A stretch of 64,000 nucleotides of DNA from Amycolatopsis iheyensis (GTDB lineage: Bacteria > Actinomycetota > Actinomycetes > Mycobacteriales > Pseudonocardiaceae), in NCBI RefSeq assembly GCF_024703995.1, contig NZ_JAMXQV010000002.1:186001-250000 (forward strand), written 5' to 3'. The stretch's first letter is position 1; each line of letters begins with the position of its first letter. Made by a program: the position numbers and the translations under genes. Shown here piece after piece: positions 9,894 to 17,403 of this stretch. The notes beneath the pieces are model-generated. The model worked only from the letters and a program-made list of their open reading frames with translations, was not told the DNA's origin and ran no database searches.

Positions 9894-11560
9894 GAGAGCA
9901 CCGCCGCCCGGTAGTCGGCCCGGCCCGCGAGGTCGGCGTGGCTGCCCTCGCCGGCGATCCGGCCGTCGTCGAGGAGCACGACGCGGTCGGTCGCGGCGAG
10001 CAGCGCCGGGCTGGTGGTCACGAGGATGGTGGTGCGGCCGCGCCGCAGTTCGGCCAGCCCGGCGGCGATGCGCGCCTCGGTGACCGTGTCGACGGCGGTC
10101 GTCGGGTCGTGCAGCACGAGCACCGGCGCGTCGACCGACAGCGCCCGCGCCAGCGCGACCCGCTGGCGCTGGCCGCCCGAAAGCGACCGGCCGCGTTCGG
10201 TGACGGCCGTGGCGACGCCGTCGGGCAGCGCGCTCACCACCTCGTCGACGGCGGCCGCGGTCATCGCTTCGCCCGCCTTCGGCCCGGTTTCGAAGTTCTC
10301 GGCGACGGTCCCGGCGAACAGGTCGGCGTCGTGCGCGGCGACCAGCACCACCTCGCGGACCCGGCTGGGGTCCACAGTGGACAGGTCCACGGCGTCGACC
10401 GAGACCGAGCCGGTCGCGGGGTCCGCGGCGCGGCCCAGGCAGTCGAGCAGGTCGGTCGCGGCGGCCGGGTCGGTGGCCACCACCCCGAGCAGCTCGCCCG
10501 GGCGAGCCTCGAACTCGACGTCCCGCAGCGCGCCGCGGCTCAGCGCCGACAGCCGCACGTGGCCGGCGGCGGGGGCGGGCAGCGTGCCCGCTCCGGCGTC
10601 GACGGCCGGCGGCGCGTTCAGCACGTCGGCGATGCGCGCGGCCGACGCCCGGCCCTGCGCGAGCTCGCCGTTGACCCAGGCGAAGATCGAGAACGGCGTG
10701 ATCAGGTACTGCGCCAGCCCGACCGCGGCGACGAGGTCGCCGACGCTGATGTCGCCCGCGGCCGCGAGGTTGCCGCCGACGAGCGCGACGACGGCGATGA
10801 AGATCCCCGTCAGCGCGAGCAGTGCGCCGTTGTGCCAGGCCTGGGCACGGGCCGCGCGCAGCGTCGCTTTCAGCGAGTCCTGGCTGGTGCGGCGGTAGCG
10901 GTCGACGGCCGCGCGTTCGGCGCCGACACCCTTCAGCACCCGCAGCCCGGCGACGAGGTCGGTCGCGACACCCGAAGCGAACGCGGACCGTTCCTGCTCG
11001 GCTTCGCTGCGCCGCTCGAGGGGTTTGCCGATCAGGTGCGCCAGGTACAGCATCGGCGGGGTGCCGAGCAGCACGAGCAGGCCCAGCGGCAGCGACATCG
11101 TCAGCAGGACGACGGCGCTGACCAGCAGCCCGGCCAGGCCCGCCACGCCGAAGGGCGCGACGCCGTTCACCTGGCCGACGCGCTTCGCGTCGGACGTCCC
11201 GATGCTGACCAGCTCACCGGCGAGGTTGCCGGCTTCGGCGCCGCCGCCGGGGTGCAGCACCCGGCGTCCGACGTCGAGGCGCAGTTCGTGGGCCGCGCGC
11301 TCGGCAGCGCGTTCGCCGAAGCGGGCGCCGAGCCGGTAGCTGGTGGACAGCGCGGCGAACAGCACGCCGAGCACCGCCAGCCAGATCACCAGCGTGCCTG
11401 CCGAACCGCCCGCGACGGCCTGGTCGATCACCACGCCGATCACCACCGGCACCAAAGCCTCACCGCCCTGGTGGCACGCGGTCAGCAGCGCGGCGAGCGC
11501 CACCGATCGTCGTTGCCCGGTGATCGAACGGCGGAGGACTTCCCGTCCCGTCGTGCTCAC
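9890..11560 (-). CDS. ABC exporter half-transporter with degenerate nucleotide site
   Basis: This is the 556-residue partner of the following gene, with the same transmembrane-plus-ATPase layout. Its ATPase has a perfect signature (LSGGQRQR) but has lost almost everything else. Walker A reads VVATDPAAATD with no GKS/T, Walker B reads VLVLHDPTT so the catalytic Glu is Pro, the Q-loop Gln is Ala (VLVAAHD), and the switch His is Thr (ILVTTSP). It therefore supplies LSGGQ to the partner's working site and leaves the second site fully dead. The GTG at 11560 follows GGAGG at about 8 nt and lies 26 nt from an iron box, implying induction under iron limitation. Confidence 0.9.
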   Translation of the reverse strand: MSTTGREVLRRSITGQRRSVALAALLTACHQGGEALVPVVIGVVIDQAVAGGSAGTLVIWLAVLGVLFAALSTSYRLGARFGERAAERAAHELRLDVGRRVLHPGGGAEAGNLAGELVSIGTSDAKRVGQVNGVAPFGVAGLAGLLVSAVVLLTMSLPLGLLVLLGTPPMLYLAHLIGKPLERRSEAEQERSAFASGVATDLVAGLRVLKGVGAERAAVDRYRRTSQDSLKATLRAARAQAWHNGALLALTGIFIAVVALVGGNLAAAGDISVGDLVAAVGLAQYLITPFSIFAWVNGELAQGRASAARIADVLNAPPAVDAGAGTLPAPAAGHVRLSALSRGALRDVEFEARPGELLGVVATDPAAATDLLDCLGRAADPATGSVSVDAVDLSTVDPSRVREVVLVAAHDADLFAGTVAENFETGPKAGEAMTAAAVDEVVSALPDGVATAVTERGRSLSGGQRQRVALARALSVDAPVLVLHDPTTAVDTVTEARIAAGLAELRRGRTTILVTTSPALLAATDRVVLLDDGRIAGEGSHADLAGRADYRAAVLS

Positions 11561-11585
11561 CCGCGCCTCCCTGTCCTACGTCTGG

Positions 11586-11604
11586 ATAGGTAAGGCTAGT
11601 CTAA
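11586..11604 (+). promoter_or_regulatory. Iron box for the ABC exporter operon
   Basis: The 19-mer ATAGGTAAGGCTAGTCTAA matches the consensus TTAGGTTAGGCTAACCTAA at 15 positions, with one of the differences an A/T swap. It lies 26-44 nt upstream of the GTG at 11560 on the minus strand, where it can cover the promoter. It places the exporter in the same regulon as the gene pair at 6488-7731. Confidence 0.8.
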
Positions 11605-11638
11605 GTAAACGACTGACGGGAACACGGTTGCCTTCGTC

Positions 11639-12484
11639 TCAGTTGACAGTTTCGGTGGCCGGTTCCCCGAAGCGGGCGAGTGCGAGCGCGGCCGCGACGG
11701 CGAGCGCGAACCCCGCGACGGCCACCACGGCGAACCCGGGCCGCGTGCGGTCGCCGAGGGCGAGGACGCCGACCAGCGACGGGAACACCGTCTCGCCGAG
11801 CACCATCATCGCGGTGCTCGTGGTGACGCTGCCGCGCTGCAACGCCGTCGCGTAGAACAGCATCGCCATCCCGCCCGCGACCGCGACGGTGTAGGTGGCC
11901 GGGTCGGTGAGCAGGTCCAGCGGGGCGAGGCTGGGGATGATCCGCCCGGCGATGGCGACGACGCCGAAGCTGAGCCCGGCGACGAGCCCGAGCGCCGGCG
12001 TCCGTACCCGGCGGCCGGTCTTGCCCGCGACGATCCCGGCCACGGCGAGGACCGCGACCGCCCCGATGAGCACGAGCCGGAAGCCGAGCCCGACGGGGTC
12101 CGAGCCCTCGCTTTCGGCGGCCGCGCCGAGCAGGGCGAGCCCGGCGCACACGACGCCCACGGCCAGCCATTCCCGCTTGCCGAGCCGCACGCCGAGGAAC
12201 CGCGCGGCGACCGCGGTCACGGCCAGGCTCGCGGCGAGCGCGGCCTGCACGACGAACAGCGGCAGCACGTGCAGGGCGACGATCTGCGCGAGGAAGCCGA
12301 GGAAGTCCAGCGACAGCCCGAGCACGAACTTCCACTGGCCGAGGACGCGCACCAGCAGCTTCGGGTCGACGCCGTCGCCGCCGGTGTCGGTCGCGCGGGC
12401 GGCGACCGCCTGCATCACCGAAGCCACGCCGTACGCGCATGCCGCCCCGAGGGCGCAGAGCAGTCCCCACCACATGCCGGTCAC
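11639..12484 (-). CDS. DMT-superfamily membrane transporter
   Basis: This 281-residue protein is almost entirely hydrophobic, with about nine to ten predicted helices and no large soluble domain. The N-terminus (WWGLLCALGAACAYGVAS) and the internal segment VVQAALAASLAVTAV resemble the EamA/NIPA-like drug/metabolite transporters. The substrate cannot be read from sequence. The GTG at 12484 and an ATG three codons later are both possible starts. The divergent dinB-like gene begins only 35 nt away, so the two share a promoter region. It is in line with the exporter operon but separated by the iron box, so it is probably transcribed independently. Confidence 0.75.
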   Translation of the reverse strand: MTGMWWGLLCALGAACAYGVASVMQAVAARATDTGGDGVDPKLLVRVLGQWKFVLGLSLDFLGFLAQIVALHVLPLFVVQAALAASLAVTAVAARFLGVRLGKREWLAVGVVCAGLALLGAAAESEGSDPVGLGFRLVLIGAVAVLAVAGIVAGKTGRRVRTPALGLVAGLSFGVVAIAGRIIPSLAPLDLLTDPATYTVAVAGGMAMLFYATALQRGSVTTSTAMMVLGETVFPSLVGVLALGDRTRPGFAVVAVAGFALAVAAALALARFGEPATETVN

Positions 12485-12507
12485 TCTATTTTGTCGGTGG
12501 CGTGCGG

Positions 12508-12513
12508 TACGTT
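12508..12513 (+). promoter_or_regulatory. -10 box for a leaderless dinB-like gene
   Basis: TACGTT lies 6 nt before the ATG at 12520, so transcription would begin at or next to the start codon. There is no Shine-Dalgarno sequence, which supports ATG 12520 over upstream in-frame codons. Confidence 0.55.
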
Positions 12514-12519
12514 CCGGTC

Positions 12520-13032
12520 ATGTCGAACACGAGTTCGAAGGCGCACCGTCGCTGGCCCGCTCGCCTGGCGGCCGACGAACTGCGCCTTCAGCTGGACTTC
12601 CTGCAGTTCCTGCGTGCGACGGCGGTGAACAAGCTGGCGGGGCTGCCGCCTTCGCCGGCGGCGGCGACACCGCTGCCGACGTCGCCGCGGTTGAGCGCGC
12701 TGGGGGTGGTGAAGCACCTCACGGCGGTCGAGCGCTGGTGGCTGTCGATCGAGGCCGGCGGTGCGGACCTGCCGTCGTTGTGGGCGGGGTCGCCGGATCC
12801 GAGCTGGGATCTGTCGCCATCGGACACTCCTGCGTCGGTGGTGGCGGCGTACCGGGCCGAGTGGGCCCGGGCCGAGAAGTCGCTGCGGGGGCTGGGCCCG
12901 GACGACCGGACGCGGCGGCGCGGGGAGTTCACCGTGCGGTGGGTGGTGGCGCACGTCGTCCAGGAGACCGCGCGGCACTTGGGGCACCTGGACCTGCTGC
13001 GGGAGCTGGCGGACGGGGAGGTGGGGGAGTGA
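12520..13032 (+). CDS. DinB/DUF664-family protein
   Basis: This 170-residue predicted four-helix-bundle protein belongs to the DinB-like (YfiT/DUF664) superfamily, many actinobacterial members of which are metal-dependent and act with mycothiol. The expected metal ligands are His in VVKHLTAVERWW (about residue 67) and the paired His in the segment ETARHLGHLD near residue 150. The start at 12520 is chosen because of the leaderless-type promoter. The actual substrate is unknown; an S-transferase or thiol-dependent detoxification role is only a family inference. Confidence 0.8.
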   Translation: MSNTSSKAHRRWPARLAADELRLQLDFLQFLRATAVNKLAGLPPSPAAATPLPTSPRLSALGVVKHLTAVERWWLSIEAGGADLPSLWAGSPDPSWDLSPSDTPASVVAAYRAEWARAEKSLRGLGPDDRTRRRGEFTVRWVVAHVVQETARHLGHLDLLRELADGEVGE

Positions 13033-13073
13033 GCGCGGGGGTCGCGGGCGGGAAAACCGCGTGACGGCGGCGT

Positions 13074-13079
13074 TAGCCT
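13074..13079 (+). promoter_or_regulatory. -10 box placing transcription start at the leader ORF ATG
   Basis: TAGCCT ends 6 nt before the ATG at 13086. This spacing is that of leaderless actinobacterial messages and supports translation of the short leader ORF. No good -35 was seen. Confidence 0.5.
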
Positions 13080-13085
13080 GGGTTC

Positions 13086-13169
13086 ATGGTCGCGTGCCGC
13101 CGATTTACGAGCCCCCTGGCCCTGCATGAGCGCCAGTGGGTTCCGGTGCCGCGTCCGGTTTCGCCGTGA
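13086..13169 (+). CDS. Putative 27-residue leader peptide upstream of the PheRS-like gene
   Basis: The ORF encodes MVACRRFTSPLALHERQW followed by VPVPRPVSP. It begins exactly where a leaderless transcript would start. It contains a single Phe codon, and that codon is TTT (13104-13106), rare in this genome where Phe is almost always TTC. It also has one Trp codon and a Pro/Val-rich end. Codons 9-13 form the 5' arm of a 13-bp helix with sequence near the ribosome-binding site of the downstream gene. This is the layout of a ribosome-sensing attenuator. No homologue was consulted, so its reality rests on position and structure. Confidence 0.45.
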   Translation: MVACRRFTSPLALHERQWVPVPRPVSP

Positions 13170-13217
13170 CGCGCACGCGCTGACCTCACCGGGTGTCCGG
13201 GCCAGGGGGCTGCCCCC
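13110..13217 (+). promoter_or_regulatory. Candidate attenuator: long-range helix versus local hairpin
   Basis: AGCCCCCTGGCCC (13110-13122, inside the leader ORF) is perfectly complementary to GGGCCAGGGGGCT (13199-13211). The 3' arm can instead form a local hairpin GGGGG-CTG-CCCCC with 13213-13217, so the two structures exclude each other. A second element, GACCTC at 13182-13187, is complementary to the Shine-Dalgarno stretch GAGGTC at 13238-13243. A ribosome held at the TTT codon would cover the 5' arm and switch the pairing. Whether the output is transcriptional or translational cannot be decided from sequence. Confidence 0.5.
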
Positions 13218-13247
13218 GACCAGCCCGACTCACCCAGGAGGTCCTTC

Positions 13248-14360
13248 ATGCCCGAAACACTCACCCCGGCCCAGCTCGCCCGCGATCTCGCCGTCCGGGA
13301 CCTGACCGACCCGGCCGCCGGGCCGCACGCGATCCAGCTCGTCGTCGACCGGGCCGTCTCGGCACTGGCCGCGCGGTGGGGCTGCGCCGTCCGGCGGCGG
13401 CCGGGCGAGCGGATCGTCACGGTCGCCGACAACTACGACAACCTCGGCTACGACCCGGCCGACGTCACGCGCGACGCGCGCTACACCCGGTACGTCGACG
13501 CGGACCACGTGCTGCGCAGCCACTCCAGCGCGCTGGTCCCGGCCGCGCTCCGGGCCCTGGCCGCGAGCCCGGCCGAAGACGTCCTGCTCGTCTGCGCGGG
13601 TCTGGTCTACCGCCGCGACAGCATCGACCGGCTGCACACCGGCACCCCGCACCAGCTCGACCTCTGGCGCGTCACCCGGCGCACGATGACGCGCGCGGAC
13701 CTGGAGGAGATGGTGGCCGCCCTCGTCCCGGACCGGCGGTGGCGCCTCGAGGACCGCCGCCATCCGTACACAGTGGACGGAGCCCAGCTCGACGTCGAGC
13801 ACGACGGCGAGTGGGTCGAGATCGCCGAGTGCGGCCTGGCCCACGCCGCCGTCCTGGCCCGGGCGGGCCTGGCGGACGGCTGGTCCGGCCTCGCCCTCGG
13901 CCTGGGCCTGGACCGGATGCTGATGCTTCGCAAGGGCATCCCGGACATCCGCCTGCTGCGCTCACCGGACCCGGCGGTCGCCGGCCAGCTCACCGATCTT
14001 TCGCCGTACCGCCCGGTGTCGGCACTGCCGGCGATCCGCCGCGACCTCTCGATCGCGGTCCCGGCCGGCGACGAGGCCGAGAACCTGGGCGACCGGGTCC
14101 GCGACGCCCTGGGCGCCGACGCGGAGGTGGTGGAATCGGTCGACATCCGGCAGGAGACGCCGTACGCGGAGCTGCCCGCGCGGGCCCGCGAGCGTCTCGG
14201 CGCGCGGCCGCACCAGAAGAACCTCCTGATCCGCCTGGTGCTGCGGCCCCTCGACCGGACCCTGTCGGACGCGGAGGCGAACGTGCTCCGCGACCGGGTC
14301 TACGCGGCCCTGCACCAGGGGACGGTCCACCAGTGGGCGACGAACGATCTTGATGCCTGA
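13248..14360 (+). CDS. Stand-alone phenylalanyl-tRNA synthetase-like protein (PheS core + FDX-ACB)
   Basis: This 370-residue protein joins a class II aminoacyl-tRNA synthetase core to a ferredoxin-fold anticodon-binding domain normally found at the end of PheT. Motif 2 is recognisable (VYRRDSIDRLHTGTPHQLD, residues about 125-143), as is motif 3 (GLGLDRMLMLRKGIPDIRL, about 220-238). The FDX-ACB part (about 255-365) has PAIRRDLSIAV and a C-terminal RTLSDAEANVLRDRV. Normal bacterial PheRS is a PheS2-PheT2 tetramer of much larger chains; this single-chain layout is that of mitochondrial PheRS. The N-terminal coiled-coil arm and the editing domain are absent. It may be an accessory or inhibitor-resistant PheRS or an amino-acid-activating enzyme. 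SD AGGAGGT precedes ATG 13248. Confidence 0.85.
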   Translation: MPETLTPAQLARDLAVRDLTDPAAGPHAIQLVVDRAVSALAARWGCAVRRRPGERIVTVADNYDNLGYDPADVTRDARYTRYVDADHVLRSHSSALVPAALRALAASPAEDVLLVCAGLVYRRDSIDRLHTGTPHQLDLWRVTRRTMTRADLEEMVAALVPDRRWRLEDRRHPYTVDGAQLDVEHDGEWVEIAECGLAHAAVLARAGLADGWSGLALGLGLDRMLMLRKGIPDIRLLRSPDPAVAGQLTDLSPYRPVSALPAIRRDLSIAVPAGDEAENLGDRVRDALGADAEVVESVDIRQETPYAELPARARERLGARPHQKNLLIRLVLRPLDRTLSDAEANVLRDRVYAALHQGTVHQWATNDLDA

Positions 14361-14625
14361 TCAAGTCGTAGAGGAAGTTCACCCCGACCCCGAGGGGGAT
14401 CGAGGAGAAGAGGCCGGCAAGAAAAAACAATCATTGTTGGCGCTTCGCAGGTCGCTCCGCGTGAGCCTGGGCGCTTTCGATCGTGCTGGCGACCAGTTGT
14501 TTTACGGCTTCAGCCTCGTCCGCATGCAGTGCAGACAGCCGTTGGTACTCCTCGGAGTCTGCACGGATACGGTCGAGCGCTTTCGAGCGGAGGGTGAGAC
14601 TCCTGAAGACGGCGGCTCCGAGCAA
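14361..14625 (-). pseudogene. Broken small membrane-protein ORF with an in-frame TGA
   Basis: Reading from a TTG at 14625, the minus strand encodes 64 residues of helical, charged protein (for example ALDRIRADSEEYQRLSALH), then a TGA at 14431-14433. In the same frame directly after it comes a clear transmembrane segment (FFLAGLFSSIPLGVGVNFLY). The two parts look like one protein, a cytosolic helix followed by a membrane anchor, split by a single nonsense codon. After LYDLIRHQ the frame runs antisense into the PheRS-like gene with no stop, so the 3' end may also be lost. The segment is visibly less GC-rich than its surroundings, suggesting a relic of transferred DNA. It could also be two coupled ORFs. 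Confidence 0.4.
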
Positions 14626-14652
14626 GTACGGCCTGCCCCGTAGGGTGTGGCC

Positions 14653-15363
14653 ATGGCAGATCGGCTCTACTTCCGGCAGCTGCTCGCCGGGCGGGACTTC
14701 GCCGTCGGGGATCCCGTCGCGACGCAGATGGTGAACTTCGCCTACCTCATCGGGGATCGGGAGACGAAGGACGCCGTCATCGTCGACCCCGCCTACGCCG
14801 TGCAGGATCTGCTCGGGGTGCTCGAGGCCGATGGCATGCGGCTCACCGGGGTGCTCGCCACCCACCACCACCCCGACCACGTCGGCGGCGCGATGATGGG
14901 CTTCGAGCTGCCGGGCATCGCCGAGCTGCTCGCCGAAAAGCCCGTGCCGATCCACGTCAACGGCGCCGAGAGCGAGTGGGTCAAGCGCGTCACCGGGGTC
15001 TCCGACACCGACCTGCGCGCCCACGACCACGACGACGTCCTCGAGGTCGGCGCCATCCCCATCCGGCTGCTGCACACCCCCGGCCACACCCCAGGCAGCC
15101 AGTGCTTCCTCGTCGAGGACAAGCTCGTCTCCGGCGACACGCTGTTCCTCGAAGGCTGCGGCCGCACCGACTTCCCCGGTGGGGACGCCGAGGAGATCTA
15201 CCGCAGCCTGCAGGCCCTCGCCGGGCTGGCCGGCGACCCCGTCGTCTACCCCGGGCACCAGTACTCGGCTGAGCCGTCGGCCGCGTTGTCCGAGGTGAAG
15301 CGGACCAACTTCGTCTACCGGCCGCGGTCGCTCGACGAGTGGAAGGTCATGTTCGGCGGCTGA
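14653..15363 (+). CDS. MBL-fold metallohydrolase (glyoxalase II / persulfide dioxygenase type)
   Basis: This 236-residue enzyme has the metallo-beta-lactamase HxHxDH motif (THHHPDHVGG, about residues 73-82), the second ligand His in HTPGHTPGS (about 142), an Asp in SGDTLF and a C-terminal His in YPGHQYS. The layout matches the glyoxalase II branch, which hydrolyses thioesters of small thiols or oxidises persulfides. In a mycothiol-using organism the substrate would probably be a mycothiol derivative; this is inference. ATG 14653 is preferred over GTG 14647 because TAGGGT (14641-14646) lies 6 nt upstream as a leaderless -10 box. Confidence 0.85.
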   Translation: MADRLYFRQLLAGRDFAVGDPVATQMVNFAYLIGDRETKDAVIVDPAYAVQDLLGVLEADGMRLTGVLATHHHPDHVGGAMMGFELPGIAELLAEKPVPIHVNGAESEWVKRVTGVSDTDLRAHDHDDVLEVGAIPIRLLHTPGHTPGSQCFLVEDKLVSGDTLFLEGCGRTDFPGGDAEEIYRSLQALAGLAGDPVVYPGHQYSAEPSAALSEVKRTNFVYRPRSLDEWKVMFGG

Positions 15364-15364
15364 C

Positions 15365-16129
15365 TCACGCCGAGACGGCGGCCTCGATCGACGCCGCCGC
15401 CTCGGTGGCCAGCGCCCCCAGCTCCGCGAACCGCGCGGGCGTCGCGGCCGCGGTCAGCGGCCCCCACACACTCACCACCGCCAGGGGCCGGCGGCGGCGG
15501 TCGAACACCGCCGCCGAAACCCCGTACAGGTTCGTCTCCATCTCGCCGACGCTCAGCCCGTACCCCCGCTCCCGGACCACACCCAGCTCGACGCGCAGCC
15601 GGTCGCGGTCGACGATCGTCTCGTCGGTGTAGCGGGTCAGCTCCGCCGGCAGCAGCGCCGCCACCTCCGACCACGGCAGCCCGGCGAGGAACGCCTTGCC
15701 CGTCGACGTCGCGTGCAGCGGCGCCTGCCAGCCCAGCCAGCGCGCCGAAAGCACCGCCGACGGCACCGCTTCGTCCACATAGGTCAGTCCGAACTGCCGG
15801 GGCACGGCCAGGTTCGCCGTCTCCCCGGTCCGGTCCGAAAGGGACACGACGGTCTCGTGCGCCCGCCGGACCAGCCCGTCCACGCCGGCGCCCGCCGCCC
15901 ACCGGTCGACCGCGAGGCCGATCGTGTATCGGTTGCTGCCCGGGTCGCGCTCGAGGACGCCGTGGTGTTCGAGCGTCGCCAGCAGGCGCCACGCCGTCGC
16001 GCGGTTGAGGCCGCAGCGTTCGGCCAGCGTCGCCGCCGTCTCGCCGAGCGGCCCGCTGTCGGCCACCGCGTGCACGAGCGCGACCGCCCGATCCACGGAC
16101 TGGACGCGCCCGTTGCCCCGCTCCTCCAT
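15365..16129 (-). CDS. IclR-family transcriptional regulator
   Basis: This 254-residue protein has an N-terminal winged helix-turn-helix (LAERCGLNRATAWRLLATLE, about residues 35-54) and the C-terminal IclR effector domain (LHATSTGKAFLAGL, then ERGYGLSVGEMETNLYG). ATG 16129 is preferred because GAGGAGG precedes it; longer in-frame starts lack one. It is divergent from the acyl-CoA dehydrogenase/acyl-CoA synthetase pair, with about 120 bp between them, so it most likely controls that pair in response to an organic acid. Its 3' end abuts the convergent MBL gene. Confidence 0.88.
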   Translation of the reverse strand: MEERGNGRVQSVDRAVALVHAVADSGPLGETAATLAERCGLNRATAWRLLATLEHHGVLERDPGSNRYTIGLAVDRWAAGAGVDGLVRRAHETVVSLSDRTGETANLAVPRQFGLTYVDEAVPSAVLSARWLGWQAPLHATSTGKAFLAGLPWSEVAALLPAELTRYTDETIVDRDRLRVELGVVRERGYGLSVGEMETNLYGVSAAVFDRRRRPLAVVSVWGPLTAAATPARFAELGALATEAAASIEAAVSA

Positions 16130-16251
16130 CTGGCCTCCTCGGCGGGCAGCGTAGCGAGCGCCCGTTCGGACGCTTGACGGCTCGCCCGGCCCGTCCGTAC
16201 CGTCGCGCATTACGAACGACCACCGCACATTATGCAACGCGGAGGTAGGCC
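16130..16251. promoter_or_regulatory. Divergent control region between iclR and acyl-CoA genes
   Basis: This 122-bp gap must hold both promoters and the likely IclR operator. The A/T-richest part (16206-16233) has imperfectly mirrored elements, GCATTA and TTATGC, about 20 bp apart and just before the acyl-CoA dehydrogenase SD (GGAGG). I see no perfect palindrome, so the operator call is tentative. Confidence 0.35.
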
Positions 16252-17403
16252 ATGCACTTCGCCCTCACCGACGAGCAACGGATGATCGCCGACACCGTCG
16301 CCGCCTTCGTCCGGACCGAGCTCTACCCCCACGAAGACGAGGTCGAGCGCCTCGACGAGGTCCCGGCCGAGCTCGCCGCGCAGATCCGGAAACGCGCGCT
16401 CGACGCCGGGCTCTACGCCCCGAACATGCCCGCCGAACTCGGTGGCGGCGGTCTCGACGGCGTCGGCGTCGCCCTCGCCGAACGCGAGCTCGGGAAGGCG
16501 TCCTACGCCCTGCACGCGCTGGTCGCGCGGCCGAGCAACATCCTGCTCGGCTGCGAGGGCGCGCAGCGCGAGGAGTACCTGCTGCCGACCGTCCGCGGCG
16601 AGCGCGTCGACTGCCTGGCGATGACCGAACCCGGCGCCGGCTCCGACGTCCGGTCGATGACCACGCGCGCGGTCCGCGACGGCGGCGACTACGTCATCAC
16701 CGGCGGCAAGCACTTCATCAGCCACGCCGACGTCGCCGACTTCGTCATCCTCTTCGCGGCCACCGGCGTCGAGGACAGCGGCAAGAAGCGGATCACCGGG
16801 TTCCTGGTCGACCTCGACACGCCGGGCGTGACGGTCCGGAAGGCCGCCGGCTGCGTCTCGAACCGCGGCTACCACACGTGCGAGCTGATCTTCGACGACG
16901 TCCGCGTGCCCACGGGGAAACGCCTCGGCCCGGAAGGCCTCGGCTTCGAGCTGATGAACGCATGGCTCGGCTCGACCCGACTGTCCGTCGCCGCCACCTG
17001 CGTCGGCCGCGGCCGGCGCGTGCTGGACCTGACCACCGGGTGGGCTGCCCGGCGCGCACAGTTCGGGCAGCCGATCGGGCGCTTCCAGGGGATCGCCTTC
17101 CCGCTGGCCGACCTCACGACCGAGCTCGACGCCGCCGAGCTGCTCACCCTGCGTGCCGCGTGGAACTTCGACCAGGGGCGCCTGACCGACCGCGACGTCG
17201 CGATGGCCAAGCTGTTCGCCTCCGAGACCCTCGGCCGGATCACCGACCAGGCCGTGCAGGTGTTCGGCGGGCTCGGCCTGATGGCCGAAACCCGCGTCGA
17301 ACGGTTCTGGCGCGACGCCCGCCTCGAGCGCATCTGGGACGGCACCAGCGAAATCCAGCGGCACATCATCGCGCGGTCGCTGCTGCGGCCGCTGGGCGCG
17401 TGA
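16252..17403 (+). CDS. Acyl-CoA dehydrogenase
   Basis: This 383-residue FAD enzyme oxidises an acyl-CoA to the 2-enoyl-CoA and passes electrons to ETF. It has the N-terminal helical domain, the FAD-contacting signature CLAMTEPGAGSDVRSM (about residues 121-136), and the C-terminal QVFGGLGLMAETRVERFWRD segment. Near the C-terminus the usual YEGTSEIQR reads IWDGTSEIQR, so the position of the common catalytic Glu is Asp. The start follows GGAGG at 7 nt. It overlaps the next gene by 4 nt (GTGA), so the pair is translationally coupled. The specific acyl substrate is not evident. Confidence 0.9.
   Translation: MHFALTDEQRMIADTVAAFVRTELYPHEDEVERLDEVPAELAAQIRKRALDAGLYAPNMPAELGGGGLDGVGVALAERELGKASYALHALVARPSNILLGCEGAQREEYLLPTVRGERVDCLAMTEPGAGSDVRSMTTRAVRDGGDYVITGGKHFISHADVADFVILFAATGVEDSGKKRITGFLVDLDTPGVTVRKAAGCVSNRGYHTCELIFDDVRVPTGKRLGPEGLGFELMNAWLGSTRLSVAATCVGRGRRVLDLTTGWAARRAQFGQPIGRFQGIAFPLADLTTELDAAELLTLRAAWNFDQGRLTDRDVAMAKLFASETLGRITDQAVQVFGGLGLMAETRVERFWRDARLERIWDGTSEIQRHIIARSLLRPLGA

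Noticed and set aside
13086..13247. T-box riboswitch upstream of the PheRS-like gene
   Set aside because: I see no T-box bulge sequence or specifier-loop arrangement; the leader ORF and helix pair explain the region better.
14350..14643. 97-codon plus-strand ORF in the gap before the MBL gene
   Set aside because: It has no SD or leaderless promoter and the opposite strand shows a clearer helix-plus-membrane pattern in this stretch.
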